Assembly (NCBI GenBank): GCA_030685235.1
Contig: MU839120.1
Span: 62,001 to 126,000 of the forward strand
DNA from: Copromyces sp. CBS 386.78
Lineage: Eukaryota; Ascomycota; Sordariomycetes; Sordariales; Sordariaceae
Length of the DNA: 64,000 bases
Direction of reading: 5' to 3'
Shown one piece after another: positions 48,391 to 60,401 of the stretch; the stretch's first letter is position 1, and each line of letters starts with the position of its first letter. A model generated the notes under the pieces. That model was not told where the DNA came from. It saw only the letters and a program-made list of their open reading frames with translations, and made no database searches. Position numbers and translations under genes: made by a program.

Positions 48391-49468
48391 TTTGATTGTT
48401 GTTGGGGGATTTGGGTGGGTTGGTTTGGTTTGCTGTTGGTAGAGGTAGTAGCTTTGTGTTAGCTAAAAGACTCGAACGTAGTTTGTACTGTAGATAGTTG
48501 CGCGTCGCGATGGTCGGGTGATTTGGGTAGCTGTGTACTTACGGTGTATGGAACTTGAAGAGAGAAAGGAGAGAGAAGAGTTCGGGAAATCGAGGTTAAA
48601 AAGCAGGACAGTTCTTTTTAAGTACGCCAGACAAGTACCTAGACCTTGTACTCTCACAGTACAGCACCCGACTTGTTGAGGATCCAACAGAAGGATGGGA
48701 TGAAATGCAACTCTCGAACCGGATTGGTGGGGTAGGTAGGTACCTTCCAGGCTCCAAAGTGCGGAGTTGATACTGCGCTGTGTGGACTTTCCAGCAGTGA
48801 GGTGGGGAGGGGTCTTTTCCCCTGGAAGTTCTCCATTCCATGTGACCATGAGCGTCATTGCCCCACTGGTTATCGATCTGATGATAACATCTACAACACC
48901 CTCTCCAACCCCCGTCTTTCTGAACCTGACAGCCTACTTTATGCATATAGAACTACATGATCCAAGTTGCCAATCAAATGTGATTGGTGCTTACACTTCT
49001 GGATGACCAAAGTCCAGGAACCCGAAGCGGCACGCTGTCTTGTGCTTTTATCCTCGTAGCGCATGTGTCTACGAGGCATTCGAGCATCAGGGGGATACTA
49101 CAGACCGAAATTGACATTCAAAGGAGCACAGGTTACGGCAGTTGGAGCTCACCGAGGAATCCCGCCGGTACGGGCAGCTGTCAACCTGCGATATGAGCAG
49201 GCAATGGATAGCGCTGTACGTGTATCACAGTGCCTGAAAGAAGGATTATGATCAAAATGTACCCCATCAGGCAGCGTACTGTCAATCCACTGAATGCCAT
49301 TAAGAGATTATGCTGTCTTGGAAAGATGAAACGCAACTGATAAACCCAATCATTCCTTTCCAGGCAAACTGCCCATGGTCCTCGCGCCGGAGGATCCTTT
49401 CAAAAGAGTTCCAACTCGCTCTCTGTCTGTCTCTTTTCACCCCATCTCCTTGTACTAACCCTCACAGC
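48391..49468. promoter_or_regulatory. ACBP upstream region and End3 3' flank
   Basis: About 1.1 kb. The right-hand part is the 3' flank of End3 and the left part the ACBP leader and promoter, with a GTAGGTAGGTACC word at 48732-48744. Short frames on both strands lack protein character. Confidence 0.5.
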
Positions 49469-50834
49469 TTACCTCCCAACCTTCTCCTCCTCAATCTCCC
49501 TTCTCAGCTGCTCCAACACCTCCTGTCTACTCCTCAAATGCGCCTCCAGCCCCTCCACCTGCTCCTTAACCGTTGCCAAATCATCCGCCACGCTCTTCAA
49601 GCTGCCACCCGCCGCCGCCTTCCCCTTACCCTCCTCCATATCTCTCAGCTCCTTGCGCTTATAATCCAACAGCTGCTCCAACTCCCTTTTCACAAGGGCC
49701 GGCTTCGTATCCCTCTTCCCGCCCCTGCGACGGTTTGCCGCCTCCTCAACCTTTGCCATCTTCTCCTCCAGCTCGGCCAGCTGCTTCTTCAGCCTGACCT
49801 CCTCCCACTGATCATCCGTCTGCTCAGAAGAAAAGTCGGTACCGGCCGTCTTGAACGCGGACCGGCCCAGGCGCGTCAGGTACTGGTCGCCGAACTTGGC
49901 CTTGCGGCCCGTAGAGGTCTCGTCATCGGCCTTTTGGGCCCAGCGCGATTGGGAGGGGTCGTTGACGTTGTAGGTGATCTTGTTGCGCTCGAACGAGGCG
50001 CGCAGCGAGGCGGGCACGGTGCGCGGGATGCGGAAACCTTCGTGTCGGTAGTTGAGGATGTGCAGGAAGGCGAGGCAGGCGTCTTTGTTGATGGTCGATG
50101 AGGCGGACGGGTTGATCAGGTTCCAGGCGGAACGGATGTCGGTGTCGGGGACGGAGAGGGAGTCGTAGAGGTCTTGGAGGGCGGCGACTGCGGCAGGGAA
50201 GGGTGCAGGTTAGCATGGGTTAGGAATACGAAGGTGAAAGGGGGGCCAATATAAACATACAGGAAACCTCGCCGCGCATGTCCCGGTTTTCTTGGTAGAT
50301 CTGCTCGTACTTGGACTTATCCGCCGGGGTCATATACCAGTCGAAGCCATCCTTCAAGCCGGGGGTATCATCTTCATCTTCGACTTGCTCGAATTTCGGC
50401 GCCTTGCCGGTTAGCGCGCGGTTTGCTTGCACAAGATGGGCTTTGGATTCGGGGACAAGCCAGTCTGGGAGGGTTGTCGGGACATCCGCGTATTCCTGTT
50501 TCCATCGTCGTCCCGTGTTAGTTCTCTGGTACCTATGCTGCTATTGCTGCTCCCTCACTCGCTCGCGTCTTCAGGCAGGAGGCTAAGGTAAACAAACCCC
50601 ATTCAGAAGGTCAAAGATGACCCTCATCGCAACGCAAAACTCCTCGAAATCAAGGTTTCCGTCATTGTCCACATCGGCCAGATCCCACACGCGCTCCAGC
50701 TGGTCATCGCGCAGGCCACTGTTCTTCAGCACGGGCGCCGCTTGCTCGCCCGTCAGGAACTTGCCGCCATTTGTTCGCGCCGAGAAGATGTTCCAGTACG
50801 TCTCGATTTCCTGCGCTTCGATTTTTGGCGGCAT
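49469..50834 (-). CDS. end3: Actin cytoskeleton-regulatory protein End3
   Basis: Three exons (50834-50598, 50495-50261, 50187-49469) encode 396 residues, close to the family length of about 400. The second donor is GTATGT, giving [16 protein letters not shown] across the splice. An N-terminal EH domain carries a canonical EF-hand loop [13 protein letters not shown] second EH-like region follows, and the last 130 residues are a charged coiled coil ([18 protein letters not shown], then [12 protein letters not shown]). In yeast, End3 joins Pan1 and Sla1 in the cortical patch complex that couples endocytosis to actin. The gene start lies about 415 bp from the Copia-2 5' end. The family match is strong; the partners are inferred from yeast. 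Confidence 0.93.
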
Positions 50835-51248
50835 TGTCGCGGTTGACTTCGGGGTGGTGTGTAAAATGTCTTAAGTGGGTTGGAAAGTTGGCGAGCAGCT
50901 GGCTACCTCTCCAGAGCCAAGGGCCGTGAACCGCAATGGCAACCTAGAATAGGTCCGGGGGTAACGGGTTCGGGTTCGGGTGGTGATGCGGTCGTCGACG
51001 GGAGCGCTGATTGACCGACCTCGAGATGATGGGAGCAATTGACGTTGAATTAGGCGCGACGGCCACGGAGATAAGCGGGACTATGCGGGAGATGACACTC
51101 GGTCAATGCGAATGAATTCGATTGGGTTGAGGTTATCTCGAGGACGGGAAATCAGGTCGGGTTGTTACAAGTGTACAGCCCCGTAGCGCGGTGTAATTAC
51201 AGTGGGGAGTTGCCAGGGGAATCCGTCCAAGCTCTCTGTCGGTGGATG
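50835..51248. promoter_or_regulatory. End3 upstream region
   Basis: 414 bp of normal composition between the End3 start and the Copia-2 left LTR. A GGGTTCGGGTTCGGG short repeat lies near 50968. RIP does not visibly spread into it. Confidence 0.5.
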
Positions 51249-51421
51249 TGTCAGATTGTAGGGTGGAGATCTCAACCAGATGAGGTTAGAGCCAGTCACC
51301 TGATTATAGGTCTTGGCATTTCCGGGATACCCGAGCACCCCCTAGACCTTCTAGAGCGGATTAGCCAGAGAGCTAATTTCTAGACAATTCAATTAACTAG
51401 TTTACACTAATAAATTTGATA
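51249..51421 (+). repeat. 5' LTR of Copia-2
   Basis: 173 bp. The outer (left) half is unmutated and the inner end is RIPed (AAATTTGATA for AAATCTGACA). Confidence 0.9.
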
Positions 51422-51479
51422 ATTAATAATTTGATACGCGCGATACCTATTAATACAACAATTAGTATTAAAACCTATA

Positions 51480-54400
51480 ATTAACGATACGATATCTCTT
51501 TTAAAGATTAATAACGAGACTAAAGAGAATATTACCTACTTTAAAGACGGGGAGGATTAGATTTACTAAGAATTAATACTCTAATTAAAATATAATACGG
51601 ATATTCTTAAAAAATAAATCTAAAGTACGATCGAAAGACCTATCGAATTAAAGTAACCCTATCCGAACTAATACCCTATTATTAAAGAAGTTAAGGAGTA
51701 GATCCGAACCGCTAAGGAAGAATTCAACCTTTTCGATAGCGGAACTACCGTTTATACTATTATAAATTAAGATAGAATTCAAAAAGTCCCTATTAAATAT
51801 TAAAAGCGAAATGAAATAATTTTCAATATTTTTACTACCGAAGCGGATCTCTTTAATAGGGAGCTCTTTAAATTAGAATTCACGCTCTATCCCAACTCTA
51901 AAAAAAATTAAAAGGAATTCGTAATTGGTAATAAGGCCGTACGAATTTAAATAAGAACGTTAGTCAATTATAAGCTACAAAATAGTATTATAAAAGAAGA
52001 ATAGGAAATTAACGAATAATATTAATAATTAAAGAATATAATTAACTATAAAATTGTTAATAAATAAATTAGGGCTAGGAAGTAATACTATAAAGCGGTT
52101 ATTATTTTAACTAAAGAACCTAAGAATTAAATTAATTAATTTTAAATTTAATTTACCGCTATAAATAACAGTTAAACTATAAGGGTTAGAAAGACCAAGG
52201 TCGCTAACTCCTAATATATTAATTTTATTAACGCAATTAAAATTATACGCTTTAAATAGTATAAAGGTACTTAGAAATTCGATAAATAAATAGCCGACGG
52301 TATATTTATATATATAGAGGTCTACGAAAACTTTAAGAAATATAGTATTAATTCTACGAAACGTAAGGTCGTTACTAGGAAGGGAAAATATCGCAGCGCT
52401 TTTAATATTAGCGAAATTAGTATTAAATTCAATAGTTAAAAATTTATTAGCGAGAACTAAAATAAAGAGGCTAATAATAAGGACGTTCGTTAAGAAAGTA
52501 AGAAAAAACCTAAGGGGTTTAGAAAAAGAAAGTTCTAATCGGATAAATCCGAAATTTAAATTTATAAGAAGGCGGTAAATTTACCCATATATAAAGCATA
52601 TAAGAGGGGACTATATTCCTTAAAAGACTATTAATATATTAACTTAAATACGAGGCTTAAATATATTACGAGGCTATTTCCCTTAGTCCAACGTATTATT
52701 AATACTAACTTCGCAAAGGATCCCGAGCTAGCTAAAGAAGTTAAAAGAATTATAATTAAAAATAGCGGTGAAAGGAAGATTCTTAAAAAGTAGGAGATTG
52801 CGTAATTATTTAACGTAAATTATAATATTACTACTAATAGAGCGACCTTTTAAATTAATAGGGTATATTAAGTTAGGGAGGAAATTTACCCCCTTAAAAA
52901 TTTAGTAATATTCGACTCTAGTAATTCGCTTTATATATTTAATAAAATTATTCGTTTCCTTTACTTTTATTATATTAATTTGGATGATTATATATAGGTT
53001 AGAGATACCTAAGTAGCGATTAAAGGGTTTAAAGAAGTTAACGTCGTTATTAGAAGAAAAAACGGTCCCCTAAAACTATAGTTGAAGGAAGTCGCTTTCT
53101 ACCCTAATTTCGCTACTAACCTCGTTTCCTATATCCAATTACGAAGGTAAAGTTTCTATTAGGATTACCGGCCTCCTAATAACTATTTAAGAAAAGTTAA
53201 TAGATTATTCTTTTATTATTTAAATATTATTTATAATTAAACGGTTATAAAAACTATCCTTCTTTTATTTACTAGGGCTTCGTTTATAATGCGCTAATAT
53301 AAAATTAATTCTTATATACGGCGCTCTTCTAAATAAATAATAAATATTTAGTATTTATAATTCAGTTACTTAAGATTATAAATATTCGATTATTTCTAAA
53401 ATATAAACGGAATACGATTACGTAGTATACTTTTAATTAAATATAATGCGTACGCTATAGTAAAAATTAAATAATAGGTTTATTAAATACTTAGAGACCG
53501 CGGCTATAGATTAGGGGAAAGATTCGTAACGGATTTCCTCGAATTTAACGAAGGAAGTAATAGGGTTAGATATTTCTTCTTTATTATATACCGTTAATTT
53601 AATTATATTTGGGATTATTATTTATTAAATTATTAAGTAATTACTATCGCTATTACGCTAGTATCCTATATTAATATATTAAAGTAGCGATATAATATTA
53701 ACGTTAAAACTTTTAAATTCGATAACGAATTTATAAGTAACGTGATTGAATAGAAATTATTATAATGAAGTACAATAGTTAAACCCTTTACTCCTAATAC
53801 CCAAGTATAGAATGGCAGGGTAGAGCGTTTAGGGGGTGTGGTTAAAGAAAGATATAATACTATATTAACGAGTTCGAAATTCCTAGTTGATTTATGGCTA
53901 GAGATTACTACCGTAGTAGTCTACTTCATTAATAGATCCCCTCGTTACCTATATAATTGGAAATCTCCTTTTAAATACTTTTATACTTATATTGCCTAGC
54001 GATACGGTTATTAAAAGGTATGTAAACTAGATTTAAGTCACTTTAAAGTTTATAGTTGTAAAGTATTTATAATAATAAATACTGTTCAAAAGAAAAAGAA
54101 ATCATATTAGAAGTATTTACTTAAGGTATAAATAAGTTATTTTATCGGTTATTTAGCGACTTTAATTTATTGTATATAGAATTCGTATATAAATAGGATT
54201 GTATAGATTAGAGACGTGATTTTTAACGAGGAAATTACGTATAACCTAAATTTTAAGAAGTTGAAAGAGGACCTCTAAATAAATAACGAAGAATTGGCGG
54301 ATTTATTTAATAAGGTAAATAAACCGTATAGTAAACCCTCGGGGGTGTCCGAACTACTAGAAAGAGAAGGCTACGGCTTATAAAACGACGTCGATAATAT

Positions 54401-56400
54401 TAATATCGAGCCGTTACTATTAAGCCTCTTAGATAGAGATTACAAACAAAATTAAAATACTTTCTCAGAGGAGAGCGGTCAATCCTTAACAGAAGTTGAT
54501 CCGCCCCCTATTTTAAAAAAGATATTTATCGAATATATTATTAGTACGTATCTATCGCCTCTATTAACCCCGCTGGCCGTACTTTATACTAGTTATTTAA
54601 TAGACCGAATAATAAATTAGTATAGTCGCTAGTAAGAACTCTAGGAAGCCGCCTTTTATACTAGTAGATTAATATAGCTAGTAATGAAAATAGTAAGGAA
54701 GATTATTATTAAGGCGGAGGTATAATAGTTAATAACCAAGCCTAATCGTTTTAAAAGTATTTATAAATGAGATTTACCCTTAGAACTTAAGTATTATAGA
54801 GATTTTAATAATTACTTACTTAGTAAACTATTTAAATAGGTAGAAGAAACCTATCTATAGAATTATAAGGATATAAAGACGTAGATTGAAGTTTGTAGAG
54901 ACTTACTACGGATACGAAGTAAATAGATCCTCGATTGTATATAAGTATATATCTATAAATTTAATAAGAATAGTACTCTTAATAAATATAAAGTACAATT
55001 TATTATAAAAAGAGATTAATAGAATAAGAATAGAGTAAATATATACGCTTCTACTCTAGTAAGGAAATTATTTAAATCTATTATCGTTCTCGCTATAAGA
55101 TTCGACTTCGAATTAATTTAATATAATATAATTAATACTTTCGTTAATACGACCTTCGACGAGGAGATTTATATACATATATCCCCGGGGTATTAAACCC
55201 CTAGTAAGATCTTTAAATTATTTAAAGTATTATATAGGCTTAAATAAATATTATTATTGTAGCAACGAAAATTTAATAAAATATTTAAAGAGATAGGATT
55301 TAAAGCGATCTTTAAAAATCCGTATATTATAAAGAAGAATAGTATTCTTATATTGTATTATATTAACGATATCGTCTTTATATTTAATAAAAGTAAAATA
55401 GAAAAAGTTAATAAATACGTAGTAAATGCAATTAAGATATTACTTTATTAGAAGAAATGAATTTTAATAGTTTTTAAGGATTGAAATTATCTGAAATCGA
55501 AATTAAAGAAAAATTTAGCTATTATAAGAAATTTATATTGAAAAGATTTCTAAGCTATTAAAATCTAGCTTTTAACCTACCCTAATACCTATAGGGCATA
55601 TAGAATTGATTTTTTACGAGGGTATTACTAATTACGAAGAGATCTGTACTTATTAAATTAACATAGGGTCCCTCCTCTACGTAGCGGTTAATACTCAATT
55701 AAATATTGCGTTCTTAATAAGTAGATTAGTATAATATAATTACAATTTTAGTCTAACCTATTTAGCTGCTAGCGAAAAGGTATTATAATACTTTTAAATT
55801 ATTAAGATATAAATACTTTATTTTAGAGGTAATAACCGATTAGAAATAGTTTTAAATATTTTATTCGTAAATAACGCTATTGATCGAAAGAATTTATAAA
55901 GTTTTACAATTAAATTATATAATAATTTAATTTATTAGAATATAATTAAATAGACTACGATTACAACTTTAATAATAGAAGTAGAATTATATGCAATTAA
56001 GAAAATAGTTAAAGAAACCCTATTTATAATACGGTTAATATTTATTTTAAGGGTAAAATTATTAGAAGATCCTATCCTTACTTTATAATACGATAATAAA
56101 TAAATTATTAGAATACTTACGGAGGAAACCCCTACCTTTAATACTAAAATAAAGTATATAGATATTTATAGATATTAGTTGAGGGAAGAGATCTTTACTA
56201 AGAAGACTTTTAAAATTGAATATTTGAATACGAAATTAATATTAGTAAATAGATTAATAAAAGCGTTGGATATTATAAAGTATAAGAAATTTAGAGATCT
56301 ATTAAGTATAGCCGAAGTGCTACTACGGAAGAAGAATAATCCGGGACTAGAGGAGGTTGATTTTAAAGATTTTAATGAGAAATTGGGATTGTTAGTATAA
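51480..56400 (+). pseudogene. Copia-2 gag-pol, RIP-inactivated
   Basis: Plus-strand translation gives a copia integrase (about 53480-54250: F-V-T-D-F-L-E-F-N-E-G, FDNEFISN, INRSPRYLYNWKSPFKY, IGYFIGYLATLIY, R-D-V-I-F-N-E-E). RT at about 55100-55700 has L-Y-x-L-K and ILYYINDIVFIF. RNase H is near 55850-56400. The last 73 codons (56179-56400) remain open by chance and encode the RNase H C-terminus (LREEIFTKKTFKIEYLNTK, KYKKFRDLL). Elsewhere TAA/TAG replace Gln and Trp codons. Non-functional. Confidence 0.87.
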
Positions 56401-56466
56401 AATATTTGTAAATAGCTTTACTTTTAACTTCAAAACAGGCAAAAGAGGTCTGCAAGTAAGGAGGTG

Positions 56467-56639
56467 TATTAGATTGTAGGGTGGAAATTTCAACTAAATA
56501 AGGTTAGAGTTAGTTACCTAATTATAGGTCTTGGTATTTCCGGGATACCCGAGCACCCCCCAGACCTTCTGGAGCGGATTAGCCAGAGAGCCAATTTCTA
56601 GACAGTTCAATCAACCAGTTCACACCAGTAAATCTGACA
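56467..56639 (+). repeat. 3' LTR of Copia-2
   Basis: 173 bp. The inner (left) end is RIPed (TATTAGATTG) while the outer right half is intact to AAATCTGACA. The 5' LTR shows the mirror image. Confidence 0.9.
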
Positions 56640-57102
56640 GGATATGCTCGCCTCGCAGCATGGCCGGGGGACGGATGTGCGCACATGGCTTTGTGCCTTG
56701 CCGTAGCTTCGAGTGTGCATGGGTCTCCACTTCCATTTCACCACCCCTGAGCCCCTTTTCCATCCAAACAAACCTGGAATGGCACCTCGTTGACCATCGT
56801 CTTGAGTTGAACGTTGTGAAGCCCATCATCATCATCAAGTACGTGAATGAACTCGAAATCAAACTCCTTGAAATACCGCGCTGCTTTCTTGCCACTTAGT
56901 CACAAACATATTTCGGGTTAAGGTACGGCGCAGGTGCTCGCTGGGTAAACCAACCAGCTCACCTCAGCTACCAGTTGCAAGCAGTTGATGTCGACTCCCG
57001 TCCTTCCAGCATTGAAAGGAAGAGCGATACTCCAGGATATTGCAACAAGCATTTCCGACTTCATGAGTCGTTGAAGCAGATTTGATCTTCATTCACAACA
57101 AC
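56640..57102. other. Sequence between Copia-2 and tRNA-Val
   Basis: 463 bp of normal composition. A plus-strand frame continues from the LTR (56531-56899) but has no protein-family character. Nothing else is recognised. Confidence 0.45.
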
Positions 57103-57176
57103 GGTCCGATGGTGTAGTTGGTTATCACGTCAGTCTAACACACTGAAGGTCCTGAGATCGAGCCTCAGTCGGATCA
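57103..57176 (+). tRNA. tRNA-Val (anticodon AAC)
   Basis: 74 nt, intronless. The acceptor stem GGTCCGA pairs with TCGGATC and the discriminator base is A. The anticodon arm is TCAGT-CTAACAC-ACTGA with anticodon AAC. The T arm is CTGAG-ATCGAGC-CTCAG, a slightly unusual loop starting A instead of T. D arm GTGT...TCAC has the T-T pair also seen in yeast tRNA-Val. A T7 run at 57188-57194 is the Pol III terminator. CCA is not encoded. Confidence 0.93.
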
Positions 57177-57187
57177 ATGTTACATTC

Positions 57188-57194
57188 TTTTTTT
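57188..57194 (+). terminator. Pol III terminator of tRNA-Val
   Basis: Seven consecutive T residues 11 nt after the tRNA 3' end. Confidence 0.85.
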
Positions 57195-57482
57195 GGTATT
57201 TTTGCAACATCGCCTGTCATAGCGACAGATCCCCCAGGATGGATTCACTTTCCCTTCTTGATAGACCATACTTACGAGCATGACACCGTACAATTCGAGA
57301 TACTTGAGCGGAACTTTTGTGGATTTCGTACCCGAACTCAGCACGCACTTCTAATGATAACCCTCAACCCGCGTAGCCGCATGCTTCCAAAACCCGCAAT
57401 GCATTGCTCGTTACGGCTCCCAATATTTATAACCTAAACCCGTACCATCCATACCCTCTCCAACTTTACCCACCCATTAACT

Positions 57483-58503
57483 CTAATGCTTATAATCCAT
57501 CTTATCCTCCCCAATAACACCCCAAAACTCCTCCACAATCTCCTTCTGCCCACTCTCCGCCCCCCTAACAGCCAAATACAGTCTCGAATCCAGCTCCGGG
57601 GTCCAATCCCCCGGGTTCCCACTAACCATGATCCCGCCAGCCTCCTCCAGGATACACCAACCGGCCGTCACGTCCCACGCATAACACCCGCCCTCCCAAT
57701 ACATATCCACCTGGCCTGCCGCCACGGCACAAATATTCAGCGCCGCGCTGCCCAGACTCCTCAGAGAATGCACCATGCTCCCGCCGTCCTCTTTCGCAGC
57801 CGTCAACTGCCTAAACACCCTCGTCTTGATATCAAAGTTGTTTCCATCTCTCTGACTACCCCACTCGACGGCCACCAGGGCCGTAGATAGATCCCCCAAC
57901 GGCTGTCCCCCATTCAACGGCAACCTTTGTTTAGGGCCCTGCCCCTTTCCAGCTTCGAGCGAGGCGTTGCGTTGACAGTAGGATCCCTGGCCCTTGATGG
58001 CCGTCCAGAGGGTGTCGAGCGCGGGGTTGTAGACGACGCCCACGGCGGGGCGGCGGTCGAGGGCGAAGCCGAGAGAGATGCAAAAGCCGTGTGGGTAGCC
58101 GTGGACGAAGTTGGTGGTGCCGTCGATGGGGTCGACGATGAAGGTAGGCGCGGAGGTGACTTTGGTTTCGCCCGCGACGTACGTCTCTTCGCCGACGAAG
58201 AGGAAGGAGGGGTATTTGGTGCGGAGGGCGGTGGAGACCATGCGCTCTACGGCTTGGTCGGTTTCGGTTACTATGTCGGCGGCTGTTCGGGGAGAGAAAA
58301 AGGGGTTAGTTGAGGTTGTTCAAGTCGAGGATGGGTAGGAAACTTGTGGGGGGAAGAACTTGGACGTCAGGGGGAGGACACGAACAGTTCATCTTTGAAC
58401 CCTTATCAATGTTGTTTGGGTTGGCGGCGAGGATCATGCGGCCGGCCTCGAAGGCGACCTCCACGAGGGTATCATGGACTTCTTGGAGGTTGATGTCGGA
58501 CAT
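57483..58503 (-). CDS. Inositol monophosphatase family phosphatase
   Basis: Two exons (58503-58386 and 58282-57483) encode 305 residues; the 103-nt intron has donor GTTCGT and acceptor AACAG. The metal-binding signatures are complete: G-E-E (residues 70-72), DPIDGTTNF (90-98) and WDVTAG (Asp 243). With Mg2+ these enzymes hydrolyse inositol 1-phosphate to myo-inositol; relatives act on other small phosphates, including in quinate-utilisation regions of fungi. The substrate is inferred, not shown. A tatataaac word lies about 50 nt upstream of the start on the coding strand. The last codons are DYKH. Confidence 0.93.
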
Positions 58504-59531
58504 GGTGATGGTGGTTGTCGTAGGTATTAGATATTCGAGTTATGATGGTACAGTATATAAACAAAATTGATCGACAACGACGTGTTAAAGGGCGTGTATA
58601 TATAGGCGAACAACCTTTTCCACAGCTGGTGAAGAGAAGTTTCAATGAAATCGATATATCAGAAGGAGAACCTTGTTGGTTGAAGCTCTGAGAAACTCGG
58701 GGTACATAAGCTTTTGGCGCGGGGGAGGTGGAGAGCACCAGAGCTTCCATGTCATCCGTCCCGTCACAGGGGCTCGGCCAGCTCATTCGGCGAGGTCGGG
58801 TTGGGCGGGATGCGGCCGAAGTGGGGTCTCAACCATGCTCTCTTTTCGGTTTCATCCGGTGTCCCGAGTGAGACATGGGACGGCCGCAAGCTTGGTAACG
58901 CACGAGGCAGGGCCAAGATGAGAGGAATTGATGGTGTGCGATCGAACGCTACATGTGTCGTGTCATATGCGTTCCTGCCTTGGTTCTAGAAGAGCTGTTG
59001 TGTTGGAATGCAAGGAAGGCCTGCTGGTCTTTGTGTAAAAACACAGTTGGTCGTTGTTGTAGAAAGTCCCTCCCTGGCCGGTCCTGAGTTCTGGGGTTGG
59101 TACATATCTAGGTAGGTATGTGCCCCTGCATCCTCGGTCCTTGATTGGCATTGGCAACCGGTGCGTTGCTTCTCGTATGGTTTCTCATTTTCAAGTAACT
59201 CTTGCGGAAGTAATCCAACACACAGATAGAAAAAAACCCATGTCCCAACTCCCAACCCACCGCCCTTCCCAGAAATGATGAACCATCCAAATCCAAATGT
59301 TGCCCATGCCGTTTTCCCGGGCAAACAGACAACGGTATCCGTTACGGGTAACAGCTACACGATTACTTTTTCCTCACAAAAACATGGCCCTCTCAGGAAA
59401 TATGTAGCCGCGCCTTAACACCTCTTTACACCATTCCTCGTGCTTTTCGTAGTGATTGGAGACCCGACAAGGGTTCCTTTTATTTGTTTGTTGTGCCGCC
59501 AACAACACCCATCCCCTAGGTCATCGCCACC
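58504..59531. other. Inositol monophosphatase upstream region and 3' flank of the next gene
   Basis: About 1 kb. The left end holds the phosphatase promoter (tatata words near 58555 and 58600). A CTAGGTAGGTATG word is at 59109. Short frames on both strands lack protein character. Confidence 0.5.
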
Positions 59532-60401
59532 TCAAACGTCTTCCCTGAAGATCGATCTCCTCTCCGCTGGACTCTCAGGCTCGCCATTGTTGTGACCACT
59601 CGGCTTTGAGGCTCCGGTGCCCTCAATCGGACGGGGGCTGACGCTTCTAATGCTAGCGTTGCCGGGATCCGCGGCAGCATCATCGAACGGGTTTTTGGAG
59701 GCAGGCGCACTCAATCCCTTGTTCGCAACCGGGCCAGGAGAACGGCTCCTCCTTCTGCCTCTCTCCACCTCATCGGGATCCGCGAACGGGTTGCTAGTGG
59801 CAGGCTGAGCGGTGCCCGGGTTCGTCGGGATGTTCATCTGGTAGCTGCTTCCTCCGTAGCTGCTATCATGGCCAAGGTTGTTGTGACGAGGGGGCTGCAT
59901 TTCCGTCTCCTCGTAGTATGTAGGTCCATAGCCATCCGCCTCATGTCCAACGCGCGCATCCCATGCCTCATCGGGGTCAAGGGGTCCGAAACCACGGCTC
60001 CGGGGGGCGTTGGGGTTACCACCGGATGGCTCGTAGGCACCTGCCGCAGTGCGATTGTTGTTCTTCTTGAACTTGCCGAACCAGCCCTTAATACCGCCGG
60101 AAGAAGATGTGTTGTTGGCATAGGGGAGCGAGTTCGAGGGCGCGGGCCAGAAAGGGATGTACGAGGTAATGGGTGGTGGTGGGAGCTGTAAATACCATGT
60201 CAGTCGGTTGTCTCTCAACATTCGTTCGTAAAAGGAATTGGAATCCGAGTCAAGAAATTTGCAAGAACGGGTGACGTTGGAAACAAAGGGATGACATACT
60301 CCCAGACGTGTTGCTTGGACGCGTGTGATTAGGATATAAAAGATGGCGGCAGCCACCACTGCGAGGAAGACGCAGAGGATAACAATGCTAGCCGGCCCCA
60401 T
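59532..60401 (-). CDS. Single-pass membrane protein, unknown function
   Basis: Exons 60401-60300 and 60185-59532 encode 251 residues. The 114-nt intron has donor GTATGT, branch CTGAC and acceptor TTTACAG, is a multiple of three and contains no stop, so retention would give 289 residues. Residues 5-26 are a strong N-terminal membrane segment (IVILCVFLAVVAAAIFYILI). Next is RLGLPPPPITSYIPFWP, then a long hydrophilic tail rich in Ser, Pro, Asn and Gly, with two N-P-F-x-D motifs (SNPFADPDE, KNPFDDAA) of the type that binds endocytic adaptors or EH domains. I do not recognise a family; similar short TM-plus-tail proteins are common in filamentous fungi. Confidence 0.8.
   Translation of the reverse strand: MGPASIVILCVFLAVVAAAIFYILITRVQATRLGVCHPFVSNVTRSCKFLDSDSNSFYERMLRDNRLTWYLQLPPPPITSYIPFWPAPSNSLPYANNTSSSGGIKGWFGKFKKNNNRTAAGAYEPSGGNPNAPRSRGFGPLDPDEAWDARVGHEADGYGPTYYEETEMQPPRHNNLGHDSSYGGSSYQMNIPTNPGTAQPATSNPFADPDEVERGRRRSRSPGPVANKGLSAPASKNPFDDAAADPGNASIRSVSPRPIEGTGASKPSGHNNGEPESPAERRSIFREDV

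Larger units (their letters stand above)
51249..56639 (+). mobile_element. Ty1/copia retrotransposon Copia-2, RIP-mutated, full length
   Basis: This 5391-bp element has 173-bp LTRs (51249-51421, 56467-56639) with ends TGTCAGATT and AATCTGACA. It is flanked by GGATG and GGATA, a near-perfect 5-bp duplication differing by one RIP-type change. The interior carries gag, integrase, RT and RNase H remnants in copia order on the plus strand. It belongs to the same family as Copia-1. It lies between End3 and a tRNA-Val gene in otherwise normal sequence, making a lone AT-rich island. Confidence 0.9.
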
